A stretch of 64,000 bases of DNA from Hyphomonas sp. L-53-1-40. Its GTDB lineage: Bacteria; Pseudomonadota; Alphaproteobacteria; Caulobacterales; Hyphomonadaceae. The translations under genes and the position numbers were made by a program. The notes beneath the pieces are model-generated. The model had not been told where the DNA came from. It worked only from the letters and a program-made list of their open reading frames with translations, and did no database searches. This document shows positions 18,377 through 26,367 of the stretch, one piece after another. Position 1 is the stretch's first letter. Each line of letters opens with the position of its first letter. Location of the stretch: contig NZ_AWFI01000001.1 of NCBI RefSeq assembly GCF_000682775.1, positions 620,001-684,000 on the forward strand, in the 5' to 3' direction.

Positions 18377-19723
18377 ATGACCAGACGTCCTCTTCTTCCC
18401 TTCAGTCTGCTTGTCGTCCTTGCCGGATGTACCACGACGCAATCGTCCGATATGCCTCTGCCCTCGGTTGAGCTTCCGGCGTCCTATGAAACCTCAATGC
18501 AGGCGGAAACAGAATTGTCGGCCACAGGGCTCTGGTGGTCGACTTTCGGCGATGAATCATTGAATGCATTGGTCAGCACCGCACTCACACGGAACAAATC
18601 ACTCGAAGCTGGACTTGCCAATGTCACCTCTGCACGCGCCGCGTTGCGTGTTGCCGATTCCAGCGCCCTGCCATCTGTTTCGGCTGGGGCGTCAGTTTCC
18701 ACCGACAGTGATTCCGACTTCAGTGATTTTTCTCGCAGTGCCCGGTTGTCGGCCAGCTATCAGCTCGATCTGTTTGGCAGTGTTGCAGCGTCACGAGATG
18801 CCGCAGGTGCCAATCTTGAATCGGCTGAGTTCGCGCAAAGAGCGCTTGAGCTGAGTGTTGCATCTGATCTGGCAGCGAACTATTTCGACCTTCAGGTTGC
18901 GCGTAAGCAGTTTGAAGTCGCGCAAGACAATCTGGAAATTGCCGAGCGTATCTTCGAAATCGTGCAGGTAAGGTACGATGCGGGCGAGATTTCCGGATTT
19001 GATTTTGCCAGCCAGGAAGCTGCATTGGCCAATTCGCGTGCGCAACTCCCGCAGATCGAGCAGCAGATACTCTCTCTGCGGACGGCGATTGCGATACTTG
19101 TAGGGCAGGTGCCGCAAAGTTTCGAAGTGTCCGATGTAGATCTTTACGAGACTGGCTTGCCAGTACCGGAAGCAGGCTTGCCATCTGAGCTTCTGGTGCG
19201 CCGCCCGGACTTGCTGCAGGCCGAGGCGGATCTGCGGGCGGCGCAGGCCAATGTGCATATTGCGAGAGCAGCCATGCTGCCAAGTGTCGATCTTGGCGCG
19301 GGCGTGACGACACTCCTGACCTCTATGTCTGATCCGACCGCCAGTCTTTCGGCGGCACTTGCGCAGACTGTGTTTTCTGGGGGAGCGCTGGAGGCTCAGC
19401 TCGACAGTGCCAAAGCGCGAAGGGAGGCGTTGCTGTCGAATTATGAGCAGGCCATTCTCAGCGCGTTACGCGATGTTGATGTTGCGCTGTCTGCAATCAA
19501 TACCAGCGCCCAACGTGAAGAACAGCTCCAGATTGCACTCGTTGCCAGTCGCCGCGCACTGGATTCCGCTGAACTGCGATATCGTGTCGGCACGGACGAT
19601 TTGACGAGTCTCTTGTCTGCACAACAGAACTATTATTCTGCAACGCAAAGCGCCCTCGAGGCGCGTCGGGACCGGTTGGCTGCGGCCATTGATCTCTACG
19701 TCTCAGTGGGAGGCGGGTTCTAA
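18377..19723 (+). CDS. outer-membrane efflux lipoprotein (NodT/OprM family)
   Basis: 448 aa. The lipoprotein signal MTRRPLLPFSLLVVLAGC is followed by two tandem outer-membrane efflux (OEP) repeats. The first begins at WWSTFGDESLNALVSTAL; the second at LLVRRPDLLQAEADLRAA, with YRVGTDDLTSLLSAQQNYY near the end. This is the TolC-type channel completing the MacAB system. Co-transcription is shown by the 2-base gap to macB. Whether the RND pump at the left edge shares this channel cannot be told. Confidence 0.94.
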   Translation: MTRRPLLPFSLLVVLAGCTTTQSSDMPLPSVELPASYETSMQAETELSATGLWWSTFGDESLNALVSTALTRNKSLEAGLANVTSARAALRVADSSALPSVSAGASVSTDSDSDFSDFSRSARLSASYQLDLFGSVAASRDAAGANLESAEFAQRALELSVASDLAANYFDLQVARKQFEVAQDNLEIAERIFEIVQVRYDAGEISGFDFASQEAALANSRAQLPQIEQQILSLRTAIAILVGQVPQSFEVSDVDLYETGLPVPEAGLPSELLVRRPDLLQAEADLRAAQANVHIARAAMLPSVDLGAGVTTLLTSMSDPTASLSAALAQTVFSGGALEAQLDSAKARREALLSNYEQAILSALRDVDVALSAINTSAQREEQLQIALVASRRALDSAELRYRVGTDDLTSLLSAQQNYYSATQSALEARRDRLAAAIDLYVSVGGGF

Positions 19724-19728
19724 CCCCC

Positions 19729-20514
19729 TCAGCGCCAGCTGAATTTGGCCGGGCGCTTTGCGAGGAAGGCCCTGTAACCTTCCTGGAAGTCCTCATTCTC
19801 GAAGCTTTCCAGGAACAGGGCTTTCGCTTCAGGACTATCGTCTCGCCAGCCCATCTTGATCGCATCGAAGGTGCGCTTCATCGCGCTATGTGACCAGAGA
19901 GAATTGGCTGAAACCTGGCGCGCCGTTTCTCGCGCCGATTTCAAGGCTGATTTAGGCTCTGCCACATGCGTAACCAGACCGATACGATGGGCCTCGTCAC
20001 AATCAAACAAACGACCCGTCAGCAAGATGTCCTTGGCGGCCGGAACACCAACGGTTTCTATCAAGCGCCGCGTATCGTTCACTGGATATACAAGCCCCAG
20101 CTTCGCCGGAGGTATGCCGAACTTAGACTCCGGACTGGCGATGCGAATGTCTGCCGTCAGAGCAAGTGCGACGCCGCCACCCACGCAAGCGCCGTTGATC
20201 GCAGCGATGATCGGCTTTGAGCATTGGGCGAGACATGTAACCGCATCGGAAATCAGGTTTGCCGAACGCTTTGCGCTTTCGGGCGTGGCATAGATCGTTT
20301 CGAACTCCGAAATGTCTGCGCCCGCCGCGAATGCGCCTGCCGTTCCGCCGTGCATGATCACGCATGTGACTTCAGGATCGGCCTCCAGCTGCTTCACCAT
20401 GCTGGGGATTGCTGCCCACATATCACTCGACAGAGCGTTGCGGCGTTCGGGCTTGTTCAGGATCAGTTCGCCAATCCCATTACTGACCTCGATGCGGATG
20501 CGTTGGGAAGTCAT
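19729..20514 (-). CDS. enoyl-CoA hydratase/isomerase (crotonase) family protein, atypical active site
   Basis: 261 aa from the ATG at 20514. The crotonase fold is clear: oxyanion-hole segments AAGADISEF and NGACVGGGVALALTADIRIA. At the first catalytic Glu of enoyl-CoA hydratases (usually PE in xxPExxxG) this protein reads FGIPPAKLGL, so the Glu is absent. The second Glu position is Asp (AAKDILLTG). True hydratase activity is therefore doubtful, and a decarboxylase, isomerase or thioesterase-like reaction is possible. A marR gene is divergent 131 bases away and may regulate it. Confidence 0.88.
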   Translation of the reverse strand: MTSQRIRIEVSNGIGELILNKPERRNALSSDMWAAIPSMVKQLEADPEVTCVIMHGGTAGAFAAGADISEFETIYATPESAKRSANLISDAVTCLAQCSKPIIAAINGACVGGGVALALTADIRIASPESKFGIPPAKLGLVYPVNDTRRLIETVGVPAAKDILLTGRLFDCDEAHRIGLVTHVAEPKSALKSARETARQVSANSLWSHSAMKRTFDAIKMGWRDDSPEAKALFLESFENEDFQEGYRAFLAKRPAKFSWR

Positions 20515-20645
20515 GCTCAAATCCTTCAGATGTGTCCTGTTGGACAATTTCTGTATGCGAGCATTGGCTGTTCGGCCACCCCGAGCCGGCCTTCTGAACA
20601 GTTGTGGGAATTGACGCAGCGCCGAGTGTCTCTTTAGGTGCGGGC

Positions 20646-21122
20646 ATGGCCCACCGCAAAGACCTCCTGACCGCAATTCGACAGATTACGCGTGCGATCG
20701 ACCTGAATTCCAAGCAATTGGCGAAAACGACCGGCCTCACGGCGCCGCAACTCATTGTATTGCAAACCTTGTCCGGTGCCGGATCGGTCAAGCCATCGGA
20801 GATCGCCCGCGAAGTGCATTTGTCCCAGGCGACGATCACTTCCATCGTCGATCGATTGGAGGCAGCGGGCCTTGTCGAACGACAGAAGAACGAAACAGAT
20901 CGCCGCGCCGTGGATGTCTCGATTACGGAGACTGGTCGCAGAAGCCTCGAAGATGCGCCGGAAGCGCTTCAGGAAGGGTTCCTGAAGCGTTTTGACTCGC
21001 TGGAGTTGTGGGAGCAGAGCCTGCTCATCTCATCGGTGCAGCGGCTGGCTGCCATGATGAATGCGGGAAGCCTTGATGCGGCGCCAATCCTGGAGGTTGG
21101 GGATTTGCAGAAAGAGGGCTGA
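20646..21122 (+). CDS. MarR family transcriptional regulator
   Basis: 158 aa from the ATG at 20646, after TTAGGTG; a GTG at 20604 would add 14 unlikely residues. Winged HTH: LTAPQLIVLQTL, VKPSEIAREVHLSQATITSIVDRLEAAGLV, then the wing RQKNETDRRAVDVSIT. It is divergent from the crotonase gene. Its stop is immediately followed by the stop of convergent proB, with no spacer. The ligand is unknown. Confidence 0.93.
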   Translation: MAHRKDLLTAIRQITRAIDLNSKQLAKTTGLTAPQLIVLQTLSGAGSVKPSEIAREVHLSQATITSIVDRLEAAGLVERQKNETDRRAVDVSITETGRRSLEDAPEALQEGFLKRFDSLELWEQSLLISSVQRLAAMMNAGSLDAAPILEVGDLQKEG

Positions 21123-22319
21123 TCAGCTCTCGGAGACTTCCACCATTGTTTCCTCTTCCGGCTTGTCCCAGAGGAGGTGGCGATCTTCCAGAACAATCAG
21201 ATTCTCGCGGCTGATGACTGTGCCACCAGTCTGGTAACCGAGCAGTTCTTTCGGTGAAATTTCCGGATGACGCGCGAGTACCATGGTTTCTTCTGACGAG
21301 AAGTTGGTCATGCCGCGGGCGATCTCGGCGCCGCTTTCATCATAGACGTGGATCACGTCGCCCTTGAGGTACTGGCCCTGAATTGACTTGATGTCTTCAT
21401 GCAGGACATGTTCTGGGCTGTCGGCCAGCGTGTTTGCCAACTCGTCACGGATCACGATACTGCCGGCAATCTGAAGGCGATCAGTCAGCCACGTCGCCCA
21501 AGCTGAAGCTGGTTTGGTGTGCGCGATGCATTTGGTGTGCGGGCGCTGATTATAGAGAACCGAAGACACGGGCGCGTCGTGTTCCCCATTCGCGATGAGG
21601 GTCGTGCATCCGGCATTCTGTGCCATGTTGGCCGCCTGCATCTTGGTGAGCATACCGCCGCTACCGAGACTGCTGGTGCCTTCCGTAACCGCGATATACT
21701 CGCTGACATCATGGACTTCTTCGACCAGTTTGGCGCCTGGCTCTTCAGGGTTCTTGTCGTAGAGGCCGTCAATGCAGGTCAGGATCACCAGATGGTCCGC
21801 CTGGATCATCTGGGCGACTTTTGCGGCGAGGCGGTCATTGTCGCCCACGCGGATTTCTTCGGTCGTGATCGAGTCATTTTCGTTCACGATTGGCAGAATA
21901 TCGCCCTGCAACAGGCGGTGGACAGTGTTCTTGGTGTTCAAGAAGCGCTTGCGCTCTTCCATGTCCTGAAGGGTGACGAGCACCTGTGCGATATCGAATC
22001 CAAACTCATGGGCAACTTGTTTGTAGGCGTTCAGCAGCAGGGGCATGCCACACGCAGCAGCGGCCTGTTTGTCGCGCAGCCCGGCGGTTTCCGGCTTCTC
22101 GTTCAACATGTTCAAACCGAGCGCCACCGCGCCTGACGAACACAGGACAACTTCGTAGCCGTCATTCCGTAATTTGGTGACGTCTTCCAATAGCCGTTGC
22201 ATGAATGCCCAGCGCGGTGTGAGAAGGTCTGGATTGGCAAGTAGGCTCGATCCGATTTTCACGACGATGCGTTTCTTGGAAGGCAAATTAGGCTCCGGTG
22301 GTTGCTTAGGGGCGGACAT
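21123..22319 (-). CDS. proB: glutamate 5-kinase (ProB)
   Basis: 398 aa from the ATG at 22319. First step of proline synthesis: ATP-dependent phosphorylation of glutamate. The amino-acid-kinase domain has KRIVVKIGSSLL near the N-terminus, VLCSSGAVALG, IVNENDSI and VGDNDRLAAKVA, with SLGSGGMLTKMQAA in the ATP-binding part. A C-terminal PUA domain spans about 290-370 (KGDVIHVYDESGAEIARGM). proC-proA lie divergent 212 bases away, so the pathway is split over two opposite transcripts. Confidence 0.96.
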   Translation of the reverse strand: MSAPKQPPEPNLPSKKRIVVKIGSSLLANPDLLTPRWAFMQRLLEDVTKLRNDGYEVVLCSSGAVALGLNMLNEKPETAGLRDKQAAAACGMPLLLNAYKQVAHEFGFDIAQVLVTLQDMEERKRFLNTKNTVHRLLQGDILPIVNENDSITTEEIRVGDNDRLAAKVAQMIQADHLVILTCIDGLYDKNPEEPGAKLVEEVHDVSEYIAVTEGTSSLGSGGMLTKMQAANMAQNAGCTTLIANGEHDAPVSSVLYNQRPHTKCIAHTKPASAWATWLTDRLQIAGSIVIRDELANTLADSPEHVLHEDIKSIQGQYLKGDVIHVYDESGAEIARGMTNFSSEETMVLARHPEISPKELLGYQTGGTVISRENLIVLEDRHLLWDKPEEETMVEVSES

Positions 22320-22364
22320 AAGAAGGTTTGGGTTACGATGCAAATAATTAGCTTACAAAATACC

Positions 22365-22401
22365 TTCAGACTTTCTTCAAGGTCTCAATACCTAGTCTGA
22401 A
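22365..22401. promoter_or_regulatory. inverted repeat in the proB-proC divergent promoter region
   Basis: TTCAGACT at 22365-22372 and AGTCTGAA at 22394-22401 are exact inverted repeats separated by 21 bases, 46-82 bases upstream of the proB start. The surrounding region is much AT-richer than the coding DNA and must hold promoters for both proB and proC. It could be an operator or a leader hairpin. Confidence 0.4.
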
Positions 22402-22531
22402 AAGTCACGAATCAGGGAAATTCGACTATTTTGCGGCATCCGCCGAAAGCTTGAGTTTCTGTAATAGATGGTTTGAATTCTAAACAAATATCATTATCTC
22501 GCGGGTCAGGTGAGCAAAGGAATAGTATAGC

Positions 22532-23311
22532 ATGAAGGTACTTCTCGTTGGATGTGGAAAGATGGGCGGCGCGCTTCTGACGCAGTGGATGCGCGCGGTG
22601 GAGGATGAGTTCACCATTATCGATCCTTTCTTGGACCAACCTGTGGAAGGTGCCCGTCTATTCAAGGATATCAATGCCCTTGGAGACGAGAAGTTCGATC
22701 TACTGATCGTCGCGATCAAGCCGCAAATGGTTGATGAGATACTGCCGGCCTATAAGGACGTGCTCAATCCGGATGGGGCCGTTGCGTCGATCGCTGCGGG
22801 GTGTTCGGTACAGCGCCTGCAGACTGCGCTGGCGGGCTATCCGATTATACGGATCATGCCGAACCTCCCATCTGCCATCGGGGCGGGGGTGGCGGGCCTT
22901 TACGCCAGCAGCGCGGCAAGTGCCTACCAAAGGGATACTGTCGAAACCCTGATGCAGGCCGCAGGAACAGCTGTCTGGGTAGATGACGAAGACCAGATTG
23001 ACCGGGTAACCGCCGTCGCCGGCAGTGGTCCGGGTTATGTCTTCGAGATCGCCCGCGCCTATATCGAGGCAGCCAAGGAACTTGGCTTCAGTGACGAACA
23101 GGCCAGCGATCTTGTGCTCGGCACGCTGGATGGGTCCATCCGCATGATCCTTGAAACCGGCGACAATCCGGAAAATCTCCGCAATTCCGTCACCAGCAAG
23201 AATGGCACGACGGAAGCCGGTCTGAAGGCCCTGAATGGAGACGGAAAGTTGTCGGATCTCCTGAAAGCCACCACCGACGCGGCCTACAAGCGCGCAATTG
23301 AGCTGCGCTAG
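22532..23311 (+). CDS. proC: pyrroline-5-carboxylate reductase (ProC)
   Basis: 259 aa. Final step of proline synthesis, NAD(P)H reduction of pyrroline-5-carboxylate. The N-terminal Rossmann motif is [15 protein letters not shown]. It also has [16 protein letters not shown] and the C-terminal family signature region ([33 protein letters not shown]). An AAAGGAA ribosome-binding site lies upstream. The next gene, proA, starts 31 bases downstream. Confidence 0.96.
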   Translation: MKVLLVGCGKMGGALLTQWMRAVEDEFTIIDPFLDQPVEGARLFKDINALGDEKFDLLIVAIKPQMVDEILPAYKDVLNPDGAVASIAAGCSVQRLQTALAGYPIIRIMPNLPSAIGAGVAGLYASSAASAYQRDTVETLMQAAGTAVWVDDEDQIDRVTAVAGSGPGYVFEIARAYIEAAKELGFSDEQASDLVLGTLDGSIRMILETGDNPENLRNSVTSKNGTTEAGLKALNGDGKLSDLLKATTDAAYKRAIELR

Positions 23312-23342
23312 GCACCTGAACACGAACCATGAAGGACGAAAC

Positions 23343-24605
23343 GTGACCACATTGGATTCCCGTTTGAACGCATATATTTCCGGTCTGGGCCAAAATGCCC
23401 GCGGCGCCGCAAAGGCACTGCTGACGGCGACGACCGAGCAGAAAAATGACGCCCTTCGCGCATCCGCCAAGGCATTGCGTGAGGCAAAAGCGGACCTTCT
23501 TGCCGCCAATAAGGAAGATGTCGACAGCGTCGGCGACAGCCGACCGGACTCCTTCATCGACCGGCTGCGTCTTACCGACGAACGGGTCGAGGCGATGGCA
23601 AGCGCCCTGGAACAGATTGCCGAGCTGCCGGATCCTGTCGGGCGGCTGCTTTCGACCACCGAACGCCCCAACGGCCTGACCATTGAGCGCGTGGCCGTGC
23701 CAATTGGTGTAATCGGGATGATCTACGAATCTCGTCCGAATGTCGGCGCCGATGCCAGTGCGCTGTGCCTGAAATCCGGCAATGCCGTGATCCTGCGCGG
23801 CGGCTCCGAAAGCAAGAATTCAACGCTTGAAATTGTAGCCTGCATGCAGGCTGGGCTCGAAGCTGCTGGCCTGCCGAAAGGCGCCGTTCAGACGGTGGAG
23901 ACCACCGACCGGAACGCCGTTACTGCGCTGCTGCATGCCGTGGACTATGTCGACCTCGTCATTCCGCGCGGCGGGCGCGGTCTGGTGGAGCTGGTGCGTG
24001 ACGAAGCCAAGGTTCCGACGCTGCTTCACCTCGACGGCAACTGCCACAGCTATATCCATGCTGATGCCGATATCGAGAAGTCACTCGACGTTGTTCGCAA
24101 TGCCAAACTGCGCCGCACCGGCGTCTGCGGTGCGACAGAGAGCATCGTGGTGGATCGGGCGATCGCCGAAATTGTCATTCCGCGCTTGGTCAAAACGATG
24201 GAAGGCTGCGAATTGCGCGGGGATGTTGAGGCGCGTCGTATTGCGCCCGATCTTGTCGAAGCGACCGACGAAGATTGGTCGACCGAATATCTCGACCCGA
24301 TTGCATCGGTGAAGATCGTCGGTGGACTTCAGGAAGCGATCAACTTTGTGAGCGAGCACTCCTCCGGTCACACGGATGCCATCCTGACTGAAAATGCCGA
24401 TGCAGCCCGCCGTTTCATGACCTCCATCGACAGCGCCGTCGTAATGCACAATGCTTCAACCCAATTCTCCGATGGCGGGGAGTTTGGCATGGGTGCCGAG
24501 ATTGGCATTGCAACGGGCAAGATGCACGCGCGTGGGCCGGTGGGATTGGAGCAACTGACCAGTTTCAAATATCTGGTACATGGCAACGGCCAGACCCGGC
24601 CTTGA
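23343..24605 (+). CDS. proA: gamma-glutamyl phosphate reductase (ProA)
   Basis: 420 aa from the GTG at 23343, preceded by AAGGAC; the upstream part of the open frame lacks a ribosome-binding site. It reduces glutamyl-5-phosphate to the semialdehyde. Aldehyde-dehydrogenase-like fold: [28 protein letters not shown], catalytic Cys in [14 protein letters not shown], and C-terminal [19 protein letters not shown]. It is in an operon with proC; together with proB they give the complete glutamate-to-proline route. Confidence 0.96.
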   Translation: MTTLDSRLNAYISGLGQNARGAAKALLTATTEQKNDALRASAKALREAKADLLAANKEDVDSVGDSRPDSFIDRLRLTDERVEAMASALEQIAELPDPVGRLLSTTERPNGLTIERVAVPIGVIGMIYESRPNVGADASALCLKSGNAVILRGGSESKNSTLEIVACMQAGLEAAGLPKGAVQTVETTDRNAVTALLHAVDYVDLVIPRGGRGLVELVRDEAKVPTLLHLDGNCHSYIHADADIEKSLDVVRNAKLRRTGVCGATESIVVDRAIAEIVIPRLVKTMEGCELRGDVEARRIAPDLVEATDEDWSTEYLDPIASVKIVGGLQEAINFVSEHSSGHTDAILTENADAARRFMTSIDSAVVMHNASTQFSDGGEFGMGAEIGIATGKMHARGPVGLEQLTSFKYLVHGNGQTRP

Positions 24606-24616
24606 TCTAAATGATA

Positions 24617-24643
24617 CGCGCGGCCACGGGGGGCGCGCTTTTC
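24617..24643 (+). terminator. rho-independent terminator after proA
   Basis: GC stem GCGCGGCC / GGGCGCGC with one mismatch and a short loop, followed by TTTTCC. It ends the proC-proA transcript and separates it from putP, whose start codon is 30 bases downstream. Confidence 0.6.
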
Positions 24644-24672
24644 CGTAATTTTACGAGGACAGCGAGAAATAT

Positions 24673-26235
24673 ATGACAATCAGCGTTCCCGAATTGATAT
24701 CGCTTGGGACGTATTTCGTCCTGATGATGGCCATCGGACTTTATGCCTACAAAACGTCTACCAGCGACGTGTCCGAATACATGCTTGGCGGTCGCAATCT
24801 TCACCCAGCTGTCGGTGCCTTGTCTGCCGGGGCCTCTGATATGAGTGGCTGGATGTTGATGGGGTTGCCCGGTGCGATCTATGTGAGCGGCTTTTCTGCA
24901 GCCTGGATTGCCGTTGGTTTGGTAATCGGGGCGTATCTGAATTATCGATTCGTCGCGCCACGTTTGCGTATCTATACAGAGATGGCGGATGACTCGATTA
25001 CCATTCCCGACTTCTTCGAGAAGCGCTTTCACGATTCCTCGCACGCCTTGCGCACAATCTCTGCGCTGGTGATCATTGTTTTCTTCACCGTCTACACTTC
25101 TTCCGGCATCGTCGCGGGCGGCAAGCTATTTGAATCCGCCTTTGGCCTGAACTACCAGCTCGGCTTGTTTGTCACCGCTGGCGTAGTGCTTGCCTATACG
25201 GTTGTTGGTGGCTTTCTGGCGGTCAGCCTGACGGACTTCGTGCAAGGCTGCATCATGTTCATCGCGCTCATCCTCGTGCCCGTTATCGCATACTTCGTGA
25301 TTGGTGGGTGGAGCGGCATGGAAAGTGCGATCACAAGCGCGCCTTCGTATGTGGATGCTGACAGTGGAGCTGTTGGTCCGGCGCGTAGTCAGTTTTTCGA
25401 CATGTGGCCCGAGAGTATGACCGTAGTGGGCCTCGTTTCCCTCCTCGCTTGGGGGCTTGGCTATTTCGGTCAGCCGCACATTATTGTGCGTTTCATGGCC
25501 ATCCGGTCACTCAAGGACATCAAGACGGCTCGCATTATCGGCATGAGTTGGATGCTAGTGACTGTCATCGGAGCCGTGTTTGTCGGTGCGGTAGGCGTTG
25601 CCTATGTCCAGCAACATGACCTCGGCGCGCAGCTGACCGACTCTGAAGCCATCTTCATCCTGCTTTCGCAAATCATCTTCCATCCGCTCGTCGCCGGCTT
25701 CCTGCTCGCGGCGATCCTCGCGGCGATCATGAGCACGATCTCTTCGCAGCTGCTCGTGTCTTCCAGCTCGATCACCGAAGATGTCTACAAGACCTTCTTC
25801 CGGCGCGAGGCTTCGCAGTCGGAGCTGGTGATGATCGGCCGGATTGCGACGGTTGTGGTCAGCCTCGTAGCCATCGCGCTCGCCTTCGATCCCAACAGCA
25901 ACATTCTTGATCTAGTATCAAATGCGTGGGCCGGGTTCGGTTCGGCCTTTGGCCCGATCATTTTGCTTAGCCTGTTCTGGCGCCATCTGACGCGTGATGG
26001 GGCGCTGGCTGGTATGATTGTTGGCGCGGTTACGGTTCTGGTCTGGCTCTACGTACCGCTCCTGCCAGCTGAGGGCGGTGCAGTGCCGCTCGAAACTCTT
26101 GTCTATGCCATGATCCCCGGCTTCCTGCTGTCAGGCCTCGCGGCCTATCTTGTCAGTGTGATTGGCCGCTCGGTGAAGCCGAAAGTGGCCGCCGGGTTTG
26201 ATGACATGAGCGAGGTGATGAACGACGCCCCCTGA
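24673..26235 (+). CDS. putP: sodium/proline symporter (PutP, SSS family)
   Basis: 520 aa polytopic inner-membrane protein with about 13 hydrophobic segments. Sodium:solute symporter signatures include YMLGGRNLHPAVGALSAGASDMSGWMLMGLPG near the N-terminus, GYFGQPHIIVRFMAI and the late motif LAAILAAIMSTISSQLLVSSS. The close match to PutP, rather than generic SSS members, agrees with its position after proC-proA. It supplies proline by uptake as an alternative to synthesis, and proline may also serve osmoprotection. An AGCGAGA-type ribosome-binding site precedes the ATG. Confidence 0.93.
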   Translation: MTISVPELISLGTYFVLMMAIGLYAYKTSTSDVSEYMLGGRNLHPAVGALSAGASDMSGWMLMGLPGAIYVSGFSAAWIAVGLVIGAYLNYRFVAPRLRIYTEMADDSITIPDFFEKRFHDSSHALRTISALVIIVFFTVYTSSGIVAGGKLFESAFGLNYQLGLFVTAGVVLAYTVVGGFLAVSLTDFVQGCIMFIALILVPVIAYFVIGGWSGMESAITSAPSYVDADSGAVGPARSQFFDMWPESMTVVGLVSLLAWGLGYFGQPHIIVRFMAIRSLKDIKTARIIGMSWMLVTVIGAVFVGAVGVAYVQQHDLGAQLTDSEAIFILLSQIIFHPLVAGFLLAAILAAIMSTISSQLLVSSSSITEDVYKTFFRREASQSELVMIGRIATVVVSLVAIALAFDPNSNILDLVSNAWAGFGSAFGPIILLSLFWRHLTRDGALAGMIVGAVTVLVWLYVPLLPAEGGAVPLETLVYAMIPGFLLSGLAAYLVSVIGRSVKPKVAAGFDDMSEVMNDAP

Positions 26236-26285
26236 TCTGGTGCCGCTCCTCTGACAAAGAGGGGCGGTGACACATCCCGCCTGTC

Positions 26286-26310
26286 GCGTTAGATAATGAT
26301 AACGCAAACA
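26286..26310. promoter_or_regulatory. candidate LacI-type operator upstream of alpha-glucuronidase
   Basis: GCGTTA at 26286-26291 and TAACGC at 26300-26305 form a perfect inverted repeat. The overlapping 14-mer TGATAACGCAAACA (26297-26310) differs in three places from the LacI-family consensus TGTTAGCGCTAACA. It lies 58-82 bases upstream of the GTG start. The rest of the 26236-26367 gap has a GC hairpin at about 26243-26266 without a T-tract. Regulator identity is inferred only. Confidence 0.35.
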
Positions 26311-26367
26311 TTCGGGGACGGCGGTCGCACGGCTGTCGCTTCTCGATACATAAATGGGTCAAGGGTT

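Noticed and set aside
26243..26266. GC hairpin after putP as a terminator
   Set aside because: The stem is good but no T-tract follows on either strand, so I did not list it as a terminator.
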